A DNA stretch of 64,000 nt from Jejuia sp043557195 (GCA_043557195.1 CP121314.1:1116001-1180000); one strand, 5' to 3'; positions 43,024 through 52,200 are shown, numbered from the stretch's first letter. The notes: a model not told the origin generated them from the sequence alone. Translations and numbers: made by a program.

Positions 43024-44019
43024 TTAATCTGGAAACCCATTTAAAGATAGAGTTTCTAATGCTTTATTTTCATTTTCAAAAATCAGAAAAACTTTTAACT
43101 CAGGGTGATTCTTTAAAAACGTTTTTACACCATCAACTCCCATTGCTTGAAATGCCGTAGCATAACCGTCAGCTGTCATACAATCTTTAGCAATTACAGA
43201 AACACTTAAAATATTAGTTTTAGTAGGGTAACCTGTTTTTGTATTAATAATATGGGCAAATTTGTTGCCATTTTCATCTACTTTAAATTTTCGGTATGTA
43301 CCCGAAGTTGCCATTGCTTTATCTTTTAAACTTACAGCCTTGTAAACAGACTGCCCTCCATCAAATCTAGGTTCATCCAATCCAACACGCCAAGGTTTTT
43401 CTTTCTCTTTATTCTCGCCTTTAACTCTAACTTCTCCACCTATTTCAACTAAATAGTTGCTGACATTTTTACTCTCTAAAAATTCAGCAATAACGTCAAC
43501 GCCATAGCCTTTAGCAATGGCATTAAACTCTAAATATGTTTTTTGAGGTTTAGTAACTTTATTATTAATTAACATCACCTTATCAAAACCTACGTGCTGC
43601 ATTAAATTATTGATAGTGGTGCTGTCTGTCAAAAACTTATTTTTATCTGCACCAAAACTCCATGCATTCACTACATCACCTATTGTGGGATCAAAAACAC
43701 CTTGAGTTGTGTTGAAAATCTCTTTTGACTTTAAGAACACCTTTTTAAAATGTACATCTACCGTTACCTGCTCATCTTTATTCACTTTAGAAATATCAGA
43801 ATCTGGAATATATGTGGACATCGATGTATTTATAACATCAAACAAACTATCAAATTGCTTGGTATAATCTATATCAGAATCATAAATTACGGAGTATGAT
43901 GTACCAAAAACAACACCTGCTAATTTGGTGTTTTCAAATACATCAACGCTTTTAGTTTGTTCTTTTTTACAAGACAAAATAGTAGCACTTATAAAAATGG
44001 ATATTATAATTTTATACAT
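43024..44019 (-). CDS. apbE: FAD:protein FMN transferase, lipoprotein
   Basis: Attaches FMN to threonines of NqrB and NqrC in the periplasm. It has 331 residues with a lipobox (SATILSC, cysteine 17). Family blocks include VFGTSYSVIYDS, GVFDPTIGDVVNAWSFG, AIAKGYGVDVIAEFL and YLVEIGGEVRVKG. The metal-binding region is HIINTKTGYP with a later DGYATAFQAMG. In flavobacteria apbE usually ends the nqr cluster. Here it is on the nqr strand but 8 kb away from nqrF. Confidence 0.94.
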   Translation of the reverse strand: MYKIIISIFISATILSCKKEQTKSVDVFENTKLAGVVFGTSYSVIYDSDIDYTKQFDSLFDVINTSMSTYIPDSDISKVNKDEQVTVDVHFKKVFLKSKEIFNTTQGVFDPTIGDVVNAWSFGADKNKFLTDSTTINNLMQHVGFDKVMLINNKVTKPQKTYLEFNAIAKGYGVDVIAEFLESKNVSNYLVEIGGEVRVKGENKEKEKPWRVGLDEPRFDGGQSVYKAVSLKDKAMATSGTYRKFKVDENGNKFAHIINTKTGYPTKTNILSVSVIAKDCMTADGYATAFQAMGVDGVKTFLKNHPELKVFLIFENENKALETLSLNGFPD

Positions 44020-44397
44020 TTAGTTTAGGTTTGATTCTATGTATTGAATTCCATTATACTCAATTAAATAATCTTCATTGAGATAAACAGGTAAATCTTC
44101 TCCGTTAGGATTGCCCAAACCAACACCTGCATATAATACTTTGGCTTCTTTTTCAAAAGCATGCTTCTTAAAAGATTCCATCCAAACAATATCATAATTA
44201 TTCGGGTTTTCAGGTAGAATAACTGCACGAACTACTACAAAATAATATTGACTGTTCTTGTCTATACATACAAACTGTGGGTGTTTTTTAAGCTTGCTAT
44301 TTATAGCTACAAACTCAAACCCACGTTGCTCTAAATCCTTCCCAACATGGTTCATTGCAAGGTTGTGTAATTCTTGTTTTGAAAGTGGTTTACTCAT
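44020..44397 (-). CDS. Conserved small protein of the nqr-apbE neighbourhood
   Basis: A 125-residue soluble protein (LSKQELHNLAMNHVGKDLEQ, FVCIDKNSQYYFVVVRAV, YAGVGLGNPNGEDLPVYLNE). In related genomes it lies between nqrF and apbE and is sometimes labelled as an NQR subunit F-related protein, but it has no 2Fe-2S or flavin domain. It abuts apbE with no gap. Function is unknown; a helper role for NQR or flavinylation is a guess from context. Confidence 0.75.
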   Translation of the reverse strand: MSKPLSKQELHNLAMNHVGKDLEQRGFEFVAINSKLKKHPQFVCIDKNSQYYFVVVRAVILPENPNNYDIVWMESFKKHAFEKEAKVLYAGVGLGNPNGEDLPVYLNEDYLIEYNGIQYIESNLN

Positions 44398-44425
44398 ACT
44401 GCAAAAATACTAAAAGTTAAATAGG

Positions 44426-44467
44426 ATGATGACATTTTAATATGCTTTCGATGTAATTGTATAAACG
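44426..44467 (+). promoter_or_regulatory. Shared upstream block, copy 1
   Basis: ATGATGACATTTTA, nine bases, CGATGTA, then TATAAA. The same arrangement precedes the lipoprotein gene at 45729 with the same nine-base spacing. Probably a common promoter or operator. Confidence 0.45.
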
Positions 44468-44496
44468 ATTGTAAAACCTTATTAAATATCCTTATT

Positions 44497-45660
44497 ATGA
44501 AAGCTTTAGCAACATTTTTAACCTTGTTCTCTCTATTACTTTTTTCTTGTGGGCAACAGCAACAAAACAATACCGAATTTGCAGAATTCGATTATGAATC
44601 TGACAACTATTATGAAGAAAACATGGAGCCAGATTATGAGATACCTAAAAACAATATGAAGCAATCAAACATTAGCAGTCGCAACCTTAAAGGTTATAAA
44701 GTGATGAGTAAGCAATTTGGAATACCAGTGGGCATTATGCCAATTCCAAAAAACTGGAATGCAAAACAAAAAAATAATGAAGGCATTTTATTTGAATCGA
44801 ATGATGGTGTAAAGGTATATGGCGAACGTTTTATCTCTTACTTCTATTCTAACAATCAACAACTAAATTACAGTACACAACAAAGTGGCAGACCAGTTGC
44901 TCCCGTTAAAAGCTTAAACCGAGTAATACAAGAAGATATTTTACCTCATGCACAGTCAAAAGGGTTAAAATTACTAAACCAATTTCCTTTACCTGCTTTA
45001 GCTCAATTCGATAAACGATTTGACAGTTACTTATTTAAAGGTATTCCTGAAAACAAACAATTTCAATGCATTGCTACAGAATGGCAAGACAAAAACGGAG
45101 ATAAATCTATTGGTATCATTCGCTATTTTGTAAATCAGTATCCCACTGTTGGAGGTATGGATTGGGGTTACACTCTAAATGCTATGGGTGCACCAGAACA
45201 TAACTATGAAGCTGCAAAAAAGGCATTTATCAACTCTTTGGTAAACTTTCAAATTAATCCACAATGGGTACAAACCAATAACGCCTTTTATTCTCAAAAA
45301 TCTAGACAAGGTGCTGCACAACATAAGCAACGTATGGCAGCTATTAATGCTCAAGGACAAGCTAGTAGAAATCTCGCAAACACGTATAGTTCTATTTCAG
45401 ACAGTAGTTTTGAAAGTTGGAAACGTCGAGATAATATGAATAGCACAGGCCATTCTAAATCTGTGAATAATGGTATTTGGGAACGTACTACTATTTCAAA
45501 TCCAAATACTGGACAACAATATTATGCTGAAGGACAGAACAATTATTACTGGACGAATCAAAATAATGAATATATGGGAACAGATAATTCACTATACAAT
45601 CCGAACAATGACAATTCAATGAATAATCAAGAATGGACACAATACGACATTCATAATTAA
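44497..45660 (+). CDS. Hypothetical lipoprotein
   Basis: A 387-residue protein with a lipobox (FSLLLFSC, cysteine 18). An acidic, tyrosine-rich segment follows (EFDYESDNYYEENMEPDYE). A globular region (about 60-260: VMSKQFGIPVGIMPIPKNW, GMDWGYTLNAMGAP) precedes a long tail rich in asparagine, glutamine and serine. No domain is recognised. It is probably displayed on the outer membrane. It shares an upstream block with the next lipoprotein gene. Confidence 0.8.
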   Translation: MKALATFLTLFSLLLFSCGQQQQNNTEFAEFDYESDNYYEENMEPDYEIPKNNMKQSNISSRNLKGYKVMSKQFGIPVGIMPIPKNWNAKQKNNEGILFESNDGVKVYGERFISYFYSNNQQLNYSTQQSGRPVAPVKSLNRVIQEDILPHAQSKGLKLLNQFPLPALAQFDKRFDSYLFKGIPENKQFQCIATEWQDKNGDKSIGIIRYFVNQYPTVGGMDWGYTLNAMGAPEHNYEAAKKAFINSLVNFQINPQWVQTNNAFYSQKSRQGAAQHKQRMAAINAQGQASRNLANTYSSISDSSFESWKRRDNMNSTGHSKSVNNGIWERTTISNPNTGQQYYAEGQNNYYWTNQNNEYMGTDNSLYNPNNDNSMNNQEWTQYDIHN

Positions 45661-45664
45661 AAAA

Positions 45665-45704
45665 ATGATGACATTTTATAATCATTACGATGTACTTTAT
45701 AAAT
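45665..45704 (+). promoter_or_regulatory. Shared upstream block, copy 2
   Basis: ATGATGACATTTTA, nine bases, CGATGTA and TATAAA, matching the block at 44426-44467; 64 bases before the ATG at 45729. Confidence 0.45.
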
Positions 45705-45728
45705 ACTATTAAATTAAAAAAATATATT

Positions 45729-46514
45729 ATGAAAGCATTTAAATTATACAGCCTTTTAACAACTATCATTCTATTAATAGCCTCATGCAGTTCAAATGAT
45801 GCCGATACTGTAAATTTTGCAAACGCCACGCCACAAGTGCAATGTATCACAAATAACCTTGTTGGACCAACTGCTGTGTATTGGGATTATGCACATGGTA
45901 TTCCTGCGCCATTTACTAGTATTCCAATGGTTGCAAACCCACAAGGTACATTCAATCACTCATTTGTTCAAACAAACATAAGATTTACAGTTCCACAAGG
46001 TTACACAGCAACTGAACTAGCAATTCCAAATGCCGCTTTTGGTGTTGACCTAAGAAGATCAAACAACAATCCTCAAAATAAAGTACTATGGAAATACTAC
46101 CCTATTACATCGTTTAATGGTTCTGCAAATATAGATCAAATAAGAGCTTTTTTTATAAACGATTTAATGGTAAACGAGTACGGATTTAATGGTACCCCAA
46201 CTGTAGATTGCGCTCCACCAACCCAAACTGTAGATTTTGGAGGAATTACAAGAACTTTTAGTTCTAGAGCTATACGATTTGGAAATACTAGAGCTATTAT
46301 TTGGGTTGCTCTTGTTCCAATGCCATTTGGAAGTTCAGTTGCAGTTTCTATTTCCGCTGGACCTATAAATGAATTTGATAGTTTAGCAATGAATGTATTT
46401 TTTCCAATAAGCTTTGAATTATTACTTCCAGACAGAGATTCACTTTCAGATAGAGATGGAGATGGTACAGCTGATGTGTTTGACTCTGAACCAGACAATC
46501 CAAATGTTCAATAA
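45729..46514 (+). CDS. Hypothetical lipoprotein with C-terminal aspartate-rich Ca-binding-like motif
   Basis: A 261-residue protein with a lipobox (LLIASC, about residue 20). ATG 45729 begins the signal and is preferred to the upstream in-frame start. A beta-rich body follows with no recognised family. The end, DRDSLSDRDGDGTADVFDSE, resembles thrombospondin type-3 calcium-binding repeats common in Bacteroidota surface proteins. It lies just upstream of the sigma/CHAT operon. Confidence 0.78.
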   Translation: MKAFKLYSLLTTIILLIASCSSNDADTVNFANATPQVQCITNNLVGPTAVYWDYAHGIPAPFTSIPMVANPQGTFNHSFVQTNIRFTVPQGYTATELAIPNAAFGVDLRRSNNNPQNKVLWKYYPITSFNGSANIDQIRAFFINDLMVNEYGFNGTPTVDCAPPTQTVDFGGITRTFSSRAIRFGNTRAIIWVALVPMPFGSSVAVSISAGPINEFDSLAMNVFFPISFELLLPDRDSLSDRDGDGTADVFDSEPDNPNVQ

Positions 46515-46620
46515 TGAGTTTGGACTCAATAAAGTAATGTATAACCAAAATATTAACCTTTTATAGTTAACTATTTGAAGAAAAATGAAATAATTGTACC
46601 TTTCCTCTAGCTATTAATTC

Positions 46621-47187
46621 ATGGGGAAAAAAATACAATTGTTAAGTCAATCTCAACTAGTTGACGCAATAAAATCAAATGACACAGAGGTCTTAAAAGA
46701 ACTTTACACAACCAATTACCCTAAAGTTGAAGCTTTAGTTTTAAAAAACAGTGGTTCTGTAGCTCATGCCAAAGACGTCTATCAAGAGGCTTTTATTGCG
46801 GTTTGGACACATATAAAACAAAACAAGTTTACACCTCAAAATGATACTGCCTTGCAAGGTTATTTGTACAGAATTTCTAAAAACAAATGGACGGATGTAT
46901 TAAGATCAAAGTCATTTAAAAGTGTAAAGCCCTTAAATAATGATACGCTAAACGCCGTGACTGAGGACGATACATATAATGAAACGCAAGATAAAAAACT
47001 AAAGTTGACCATGTCTGCCTTTGAAAATTTAGGACAGCCTTGTAAACAGTTATTGAAAACGTTTTATTTTGAAAAGAAATCCTTAAAAGAAATTTCAGAA
47101 GATTTAAATATAGAAGAAAATACTGCTCGAAATAAAAAATATAGATGCATGCAGAAATTAAGAGCAGTAGTGTTAGCCTCAAAATAG
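46621..47187 (+). CDS. ECF RNA polymerase sigma factor (CHAT operon)
   Basis: A 188-residue sigma factor. Region 2 includes HAKDVYQEAFIAVWTHIKQN and LYRISKNKWTDVLRS; region 4 includes KSLKEISEDLNIEENTARNK. It heads a three-gene operon with a membrane TPR protein (gap 7) and a TPR-CHAT protease (gap 11). By position the next protein is the likely anti-sigma factor. Confidence 0.9.
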   Translation: MGKKIQLLSQSQLVDAIKSNDTEVLKELYTTNYPKVEALVLKNSGSVAHAKDVYQEAFIAVWTHIKQNKFTPQNDTALQGYLYRISKNKWTDVLRSKSFKSVKPLNNDTLNAVTEDDTYNETQDKKLKLTMSAFENLGQPCKQLLKTFYFEKKSLKEISEDLNIEENTARNKKYRCMQKLRAVVLASK

Positions 47188-47194
47188 ACAAGAA

Positions 47195-47938
47195 TTGAAA
47201 GATAATAGCAACATATCAGAAGAATTATTAGAAACGATTGAACGTTATCTAAACGGCAATTTAAGCGCCCAAGAACTAAAGGACTTTAATAGGTTGTTAG
47301 ATCTTGACGAGGATTTTAAAGCCCAAGTTGAAGATGTACGTACCATGCTTTTTGGTATAGAAGCTCAATCTTTAAAGGAAGAATTGGATGGATTCCATGA
47401 GGAAGTTCCAAAAGCAAAAACAACGAAAAAATCGCCCCAGCGAAAAGTTCGCTTTTTAAGATATAGTAGAATAGCAGCTGCTGCGGCTATAGTTATCGCT
47501 TTAGGAAGCATTTGGTTTTTTAGCACGCCACAAAACGAGAAGCTTTATGCCAAATATTTTAAACCAGACCCAGGTTTACCAACAACCATGAGCAGCACCA
47601 ATAATTTTGACTTTTATGACGGTATGGTAAAATATAAGCACGGTGATTACGCCATTGCCATTAGCAAATGGAAAACTTTAGTTGAAGAAAAACCTGAAAA
47701 CGACACGCTTAATTATTTTTTGGGTGTTGCCTATTTAGCTAATAAAAAAGAAGCGGAAGCTATTCCCTATTTAGAACATGCTGCCGAAGCGGAAGATAAT
47801 TTCACATTCTTAAATGATGCCTATTTTTACTTGGGTCTTGCATATCTGAAACAAGGAGATATTGAACTTGCAAAAAAGAATTTGAGTTTAAGTAATGTGG
47901 AAAAAGCGAGAGAGATTCTATTAAAATTCACAGACTAA
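47195..47938 (+). CDS. Membrane TPR protein, probable anti-sigma factor of the CHAT operon
   Basis: A 247-residue single-pass membrane protein. Residues 1-85 are cytoplasmic and acidic (ELLETIERYLNGNLSAQELK, reminiscent of anti-sigma N-terminal regions). A membrane helix spans about 91-108 (AAAAAIVIALGSIWFF). The extracytoplasmic C-terminal half has two to three tetratricopeptide repeats (YAIAISKWKTLVEEKPENDT, DAYFYLGLAYLKQGDIELAK). The start is TTG 47195. The sigma-binding role is inferred from order and topology, since no classical RskA or FecR domain is present. Confidence 0.75.
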   Translation: MKDNSNISEELLETIERYLNGNLSAQELKDFNRLLDLDEDFKAQVEDVRTMLFGIEAQSLKEELDGFHEEVPKAKTTKKSPQRKVRFLRYSRIAAAAAIVIALGSIWFFSTPQNEKLYAKYFKPDPGLPTTMSSTNNFDFYDGMVKYKHGDYAIAISKWKTLVEEKPENDTLNYFLGVAYLANKKEAEAIPYLEHAAEAEDNFTFLNDAYFYLGLAYLKQGDIELAKKNLSLSNVEKAREILLKFTD

Positions 47939-47949
47939 AATGACACCAC

Positions 47950-50820
47950 ATGGCTAAACTGCCAACATGTTTCTCTCATCTTTTTACAGCTATAATACTA
48001 TTCTGTATTTGTAGAACACATGGTCAGCAGGATTCTATTTCAGCAAAACATAACCCACTGGAAATAAAATACAATATTGCCGATAGCCTATTTAAATCAA
48101 AACAACTTAATGATTCCGAAAAAGAGCTGCATCAAATATTAAAAGCATTTGACAACGACTCCAGCCGTCTTGCCGATTTAAAGTATAAATCCTATAATCT
48201 TTTAGGAACACTTCAAAAAAGTTTACAAAAATTAGACAGCTCTAACTATTACCTTAATAAATCTTTGAAATACCTACAGAAATCATCTTTCAGTGATTCA
48301 AAAAAACAATACAAATTAGGAATTGCAAAAAACACTATAGCACTTAATTTTTTCAATACAGGAAAAGCTGAAAAGGCTATTTCAACATTACATGAAGCTA
48401 TAACTCATCTACATAATTATAACATTGGAATAGAGGATGAAGATGAAAAGTTAAAAGTCACTAAAAAACGATTGGCATGTATTGATAATCTTGCTGGTTT
48501 TTACAGAGGCGTTGGTGATAATGAACGTGCTATTAATCTAGCAACTTATTCATACAAGAAAAAACAAAAGATTTTACCTCCAGACGACGGTGCGCTTACC
48601 ATTTCACAGCTTATCCTTGGGCATTTGCACTTAATTGCTAGAAACTACAAAGAAGCTGGAAAAATGGCCGACCTCGGCATAAAAAATATTGATAAAATTC
48701 CCTACGCTAAAAGCTATGCCTATTTGGTAAGAGCCTCTATATATGAAAATGTTGGAGATTATAAAAATGCAAGAAAAGTTTATGAATTGTGTGAAGCAGT
48801 GTACAGGGAAAACTTTAATGGAGTGTATTCAAATTTATTCTTAGACGGGTTAGTTGAGATGTCTAATTTTTATACTAAAATAGGTATGAATGAAAAGGCA
48901 TTATCCTTGGCCGAAGAAGGTTATAATTTCACGCAACAGGATAATTATAAAAACGAATTATTAAGTTATTACCAAGTACAAAACTTAGCAAATATATACT
49001 TTGGCATAAAGGATTATAAAAATGCAGTAAAGTACAGCAATAAAGCACTTTCCTTTTTCGAGAATAGAAACTTAAAAATGAATAATTTATTAGATTCTAT
49101 TCAAAATGAAACAAGAAAACCAATGGCGCTTCTTGTAAAATCAAAGTCTGAATATTTTTTAAAACAGCCGCATAGTATAAATGGTTTAGATAGTCTTTTA
49201 CAACAAACAGAAAAGGCATTGAATATCTTAGAAAAAAAGCGAACAATTATTAAAACTCCATCAGATCTTGAAACCTTGCTTACTGATCATCAAAACTTAA
49301 TAGATTTTAGAAAACAACTGTTTTTAGACCTTTATAACAAAACCAAAAACAATAGATATTTAACTAATCTCATCGGACTTCATGAATCAAGTTTATACAA
49401 TAGAATTAGATCAAGGTTAAACCTTAAAAAAGTAAGTTTCTCTGATATTCCAGAAACTATTATTGAGAGAGAACAAGTTTTAAAGGACAAAATGTTTTCC
49501 GCTTTAAGTGAAAAAAATGCCACAATTGAAACATTTTTCGATTATAACAAACAGTGGGATGCATTTCTAGATTCACTAAAACAAAATCATCCTAAATATC
49601 ATAAAATGCGGTATGCTACGATTGAAGAGCCTATGGACAGTCTTCATAAAAACATACCAGAAAACACAACTATGGTTAGGTATTTTTATATATCAGACAC
49701 CTTATATGCCACAGTAATTAATAAAACGGATAAAACGTTATTTAAGTTAAAAACCGAAGACGTTAAAAAACATATTTCGACGCTTTCCAATCATGAATCT
49801 GGAATAACAAAGACTTCAGAATCACTATATAATCTCTATAAAGCGATATGGAAGCCTTTTGCTTCTGAAATAAAGACTGAAAATGTGGTTATTATTCCAG
49901 ACGGAGAATTATTCAATTTAAGTTTTGAAAGTTTAACACTATCGAAGATTAATTCGTTTGAAGATTTGGCAACTAATAGCTTATTGGCAAAACACACCAT
50001 TTCTTATAACTATAGTTTGTTGCTTTATGCTAGTGATAAAAAAACCATAAACTATGCTAAAGACTTTATTGCATTTGCGCCTGAGTTCAACTCTAAAATG
50101 AAGGAGGACTACAGTATTGCAATTACAGACTCTCTATCCATAGACAAAACATATTTAAGTTTACTACCACAACCCTTTAGTGTTGATCTGGCTAAAGAAT
50201 ATTCTAGGTTATTTGGAGGTGATTATTTCATAAATAAAAATGCTTCCAAGCAAATTTTTAAGAATGAAGCCAATGAACACAAAATCATTCATATAGGTAC
50301 ACATGCTGAATCTAACAATGTATCTCCAGAACTATCAAGGTTAATCTTTGCAAAAACTAGCGAAGATGAAGATAATTCATTGTACACCTTTGAGATATAT
50401 AATGAAAATCTTAACGCCAATTTAGCTATTTTAACTGCTTGTGAAACAGGCAAACCGACATATCAATCTGGAGAAGGCATGATTTCTTTAGCACATGCTT
50501 TTAACTATGCCGGTAGTGAAAGCATATTGACCAGTTTATGGAAAATTGATGAAAAATCAAGCTCGGAAATTATCGAATTCTTTTATCAAAATATAAAAAG
50601 AGGTTTACCAAAAGACAAAGCATTACAACAAGCAAAACTAAAATACATTTCTATTGCAGAAGGTAGAACTAGTGCTCCTCAATACTGGGCGGGTTTGATA
50701 TTAATTGGGGATACCTCACCTATAGATTTGCAGTCATCATTTACATTAATTTGGTGTTTAGCAATTGGACTTTTAATCTTAATTGCGTCTTATTTTATTC
50801 TTAAAAAACGTAAATCTTAA
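47950..50820 (+). CDS. TPR-CHAT caspase-like protease, membrane-anchored
   Basis: A 956-residue protein. A signal peptide (about residues 1-25) is followed by tetratricopeptide repeats over about 35-390. The C-terminal CHAT domain (about 620-915) keeps both catalytic residues, histidine in IIHIGTHAE and cysteine in ILTACETGKPTYQ. The conserved SILTSLWKIDEKSS and APQYWAGLILIG follow. A final membrane helix and KKRKS tail anchor it, so protease and TPR should face outward from the inner membrane. CHAT proteases are caspase relatives and some are activated by partner binding to TPRs. Together with the upstream sigma and TPR membrane protein, it may cleave or sense the anti-sigma partner; this is inference. 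Confidence 0.88.
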   Translation: MAKLPTCFSHLFTAIILFCICRTHGQQDSISAKHNPLEIKYNIADSLFKSKQLNDSEKELHQILKAFDNDSSRLADLKYKSYNLLGTLQKSLQKLDSSNYYLNKSLKYLQKSSFSDSKKQYKLGIAKNTIALNFFNTGKAEKAISTLHEAITHLHNYNIGIEDEDEKLKVTKKRLACIDNLAGFYRGVGDNERAINLATYSYKKKQKILPPDDGALTISQLILGHLHLIARNYKEAGKMADLGIKNIDKIPYAKSYAYLVRASIYENVGDYKNARKVYELCEAVYRENFNGVYSNLFLDGLVEMSNFYTKIGMNEKALSLAEEGYNFTQQDNYKNELLSYYQVQNLANIYFGIKDYKNAVKYSNKALSFFENRNLKMNNLLDSIQNETRKPMALLVKSKSEYFLKQPHSINGLDSLLQQTEKALNILEKKRTIIKTPSDLETLLTDHQNLIDFRKQLFLDLYNKTKNNRYLTNLIGLHESSLYNRIRSRLNLKKVSFSDIPETIIEREQVLKDKMFSALSEKNATIETFFDYNKQWDAFLDSLKQNHPKYHKMRYATIEEPMDSLHKNIPENTTMVRYFYISDTLYATVINKTDKTLFKLKTEDVKKHISTLSNHESGITKTSESLYNLYKAIWKPFASEIKTENVVIIPDGELFNLSFESLTLSKINSFEDLATNSLLAKHTISYNYSLLLYASDKKTINYAKDFIAFAPEFNSKMKEDYSIAITDSLSIDKTYLSLLPQPFSVDLAKEYSRLFGGDYFINKNASKQIFKNEANEHKIIHIGTHAESNNVSPELSRLIFAKTSEDEDNSLYTFEIYNENLNANLAILTACETGKPTYQSGEGMISLAHAFNYAGSESILTSLWKIDEKSSSEIIEFFYQNIKRGLPKDKALQQAKLKYISIAEGRTSAPQYWAGLILIGDTSPIDLQSSFTLIWCLAIGLLILIASYFILKKRKS

Positions 50821-50828
50821 AAACTCCC

Positions 50829-51698
50829 CTATTTAAACCTTACAAATTTAGAATCATAAAACGTGTAGTTAGATACTGGAATAATGGCATCTTTCTTTAA
50901 ATGATACCAAGGTGAAATTTGAGAATCTTCCAAATTCTTTACCAAATGCACACTTTGCGCAGGTGTATTACCTTGAAATAACAAATAGATTTTATCACCT
51001 TCGGAATTAATAGCTTCATCACAGATTATTACTATATGTCCTGGAGAACCACCTTTTATCAACATATCACCAAGTTTAAGATGCTTAACATTATTGATTT
51101 TTGGTAGTTCATTATAAAGCGATAACGTTCCAGAATACATATAAATCAAATTCAAATACTTATAGAAATTTTCTTTTGAACCATTAGCTTTAGCTGTTTT
51201 ATGAAAAGACACTTTACTTGCATTAATTTTTGGTCTATAGCCTTCAGCATACTTTTTCCAAGAGCAATAATGGCCGCTAGTAAAATTAAAACCTATCTCT
51301 TCTTTTCTATCCCTGTCCCATAAATATTCACTTCTAATTCTAATTAAAGCATCAGCACATTGTTGTAATCCGTTTTTAGGCACAGGAATGTCTAAAACAC
51401 CAATATGTCCTCGTTGCCAAAAATATTCGGTATCATCATAATTAATAATTTTAGCTCCAAATGGTTTGAGCTTATAATTTCTAAGATACTCTTGAAAAGA
51501 ACCTTTGGGATATGCTACACGTTTATAATCTTTAGGCAGATTTACTCTTGATTTTATTGTTAGACTATCTGTATTCAGAAGACCTACAGGTTTAGTAGAA
51601 GCTATTAAAGCATTTGTAGTTTGTTTTACAGGCTTAATTTGATACACCGCCACAATTATACCAAAAACTATGCAGACTAAAAGTAAAGCTCGTTTCAT
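50829..51698 (-). CDS. DUF4846 domain protein
   Basis: A 289-residue protein with an N-terminal signal or anchor (LLLVCIVFGIIVAVYQI). The DUF4846 body has YPKGSFQEYLRNYKLKPFG, VLDIPVPKNGLQQCADALIR, FTSGHYCSWKKYAEG and LLFQGNTPAQSVHLVKN. The HYCSW motif and the late GHIVIICD histidine suggest an enzyme-like site, but no activity is established. It is convergent with the CHAT gene with an 8-base gap and no terminator. Confidence 0.85.
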   Translation of the reverse strand: MKRALLLVCIVFGIIVAVYQIKPVKQTTNALIASTKPVGLLNTDSLTIKSRVNLPKDYKRVAYPKGSFQEYLRNYKLKPFGAKIINYDDTEYFWQRGHIGVLDIPVPKNGLQQCADALIRIRSEYLWDRDRKEEIGFNFTSGHYCSWKKYAEGYRPKINASKVSFHKTAKANGSKENFYKYLNLIYMYSGTLSLYNELPKINNVKHLKLGDMLIKGGSPGHIVIICDEAINSEGDKIYLLFQGNTPAQSVHLVKNLEDSQISPWYHLKKDAIIPVSNYTFYDSKFVRFK

Positions 51699-51807
51699 GT
51701 TCTAAAAACGACATCCTAATCAACTTCGTATTAGGGATACAAAAATTTAAGAGTAATTTCACAGATAGAACTGATAATTTTAGTAATTTAATGTGAAAAT
51801 TTAGCTT

Positions 51808-52200
51808 ATGAAAACCACACATCGCCTAGAATCGGCTATAAAAAAACTCTATACAGCGTTTCATAGCAACACCTTAAATCCAGAATGTTGCAGGCAATGT
51901 GCTGTTGGTAATATTTTGGATAATACTGAAAGTTGGAAGCATCTATCAGATAGTCACGGATCTTTAGTTTTGAATTATGTTGGAAGAGTGCATCAAACTT
52001 TGGGAAGGCAATTTAATGGGTATTCGCCTTTAGAATTGTTACAAATTGAACATACATTTCTAAAAGCTTGTGGCTCTGAGGTGCCACTTCATTATAAAAA
52101 CAATAAACCTAAAAACCCAACTGATAAAGATGGTGCGCGATCCCATGGTGGAGTTGCTACACGAACGTTGAGCATAATTCTACGTCCTTCAGCTGGGTAA
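51808..52200 (+). CDS. Conserved hypothetical protein, 3'-truncated and fused to antisense nqrF
   Basis: The frame reads 130 residues, but only about the first 108 look native (LESAIKKLYTAFHSNTLNPE, CCRQCAVGNILDN, FNGYSPLELLQIEHTFLKAC, KPKNPTDKD). After that the sequence is the antisense strand of nqrF (ARSHGGVATRTLSII), so the C-terminus is lost at about 52131. The CCxxCA motif may bind metal. Function is unknown. Relatives appear to continue for roughly another 50 residues. Confidence 0.7.
   Translation: MKTTHRLESAIKKLYTAFHSNTLNPECCRQCAVGNILDNTESWKHLSDSHGSLVLNYVGRVHQTLGRQFNGYSPLELLQIEHTFLKACGSEVPLHYKNNKPKNPTDKDGARSHGGVATRTLSIILRPSAG

Noticed and set aside
46136..46548. ORFs antisense to the second lipoprotein gene
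   Set aside because: Low-complexity shadow frames of the aspartate- and serine-rich C-terminus; no family features.
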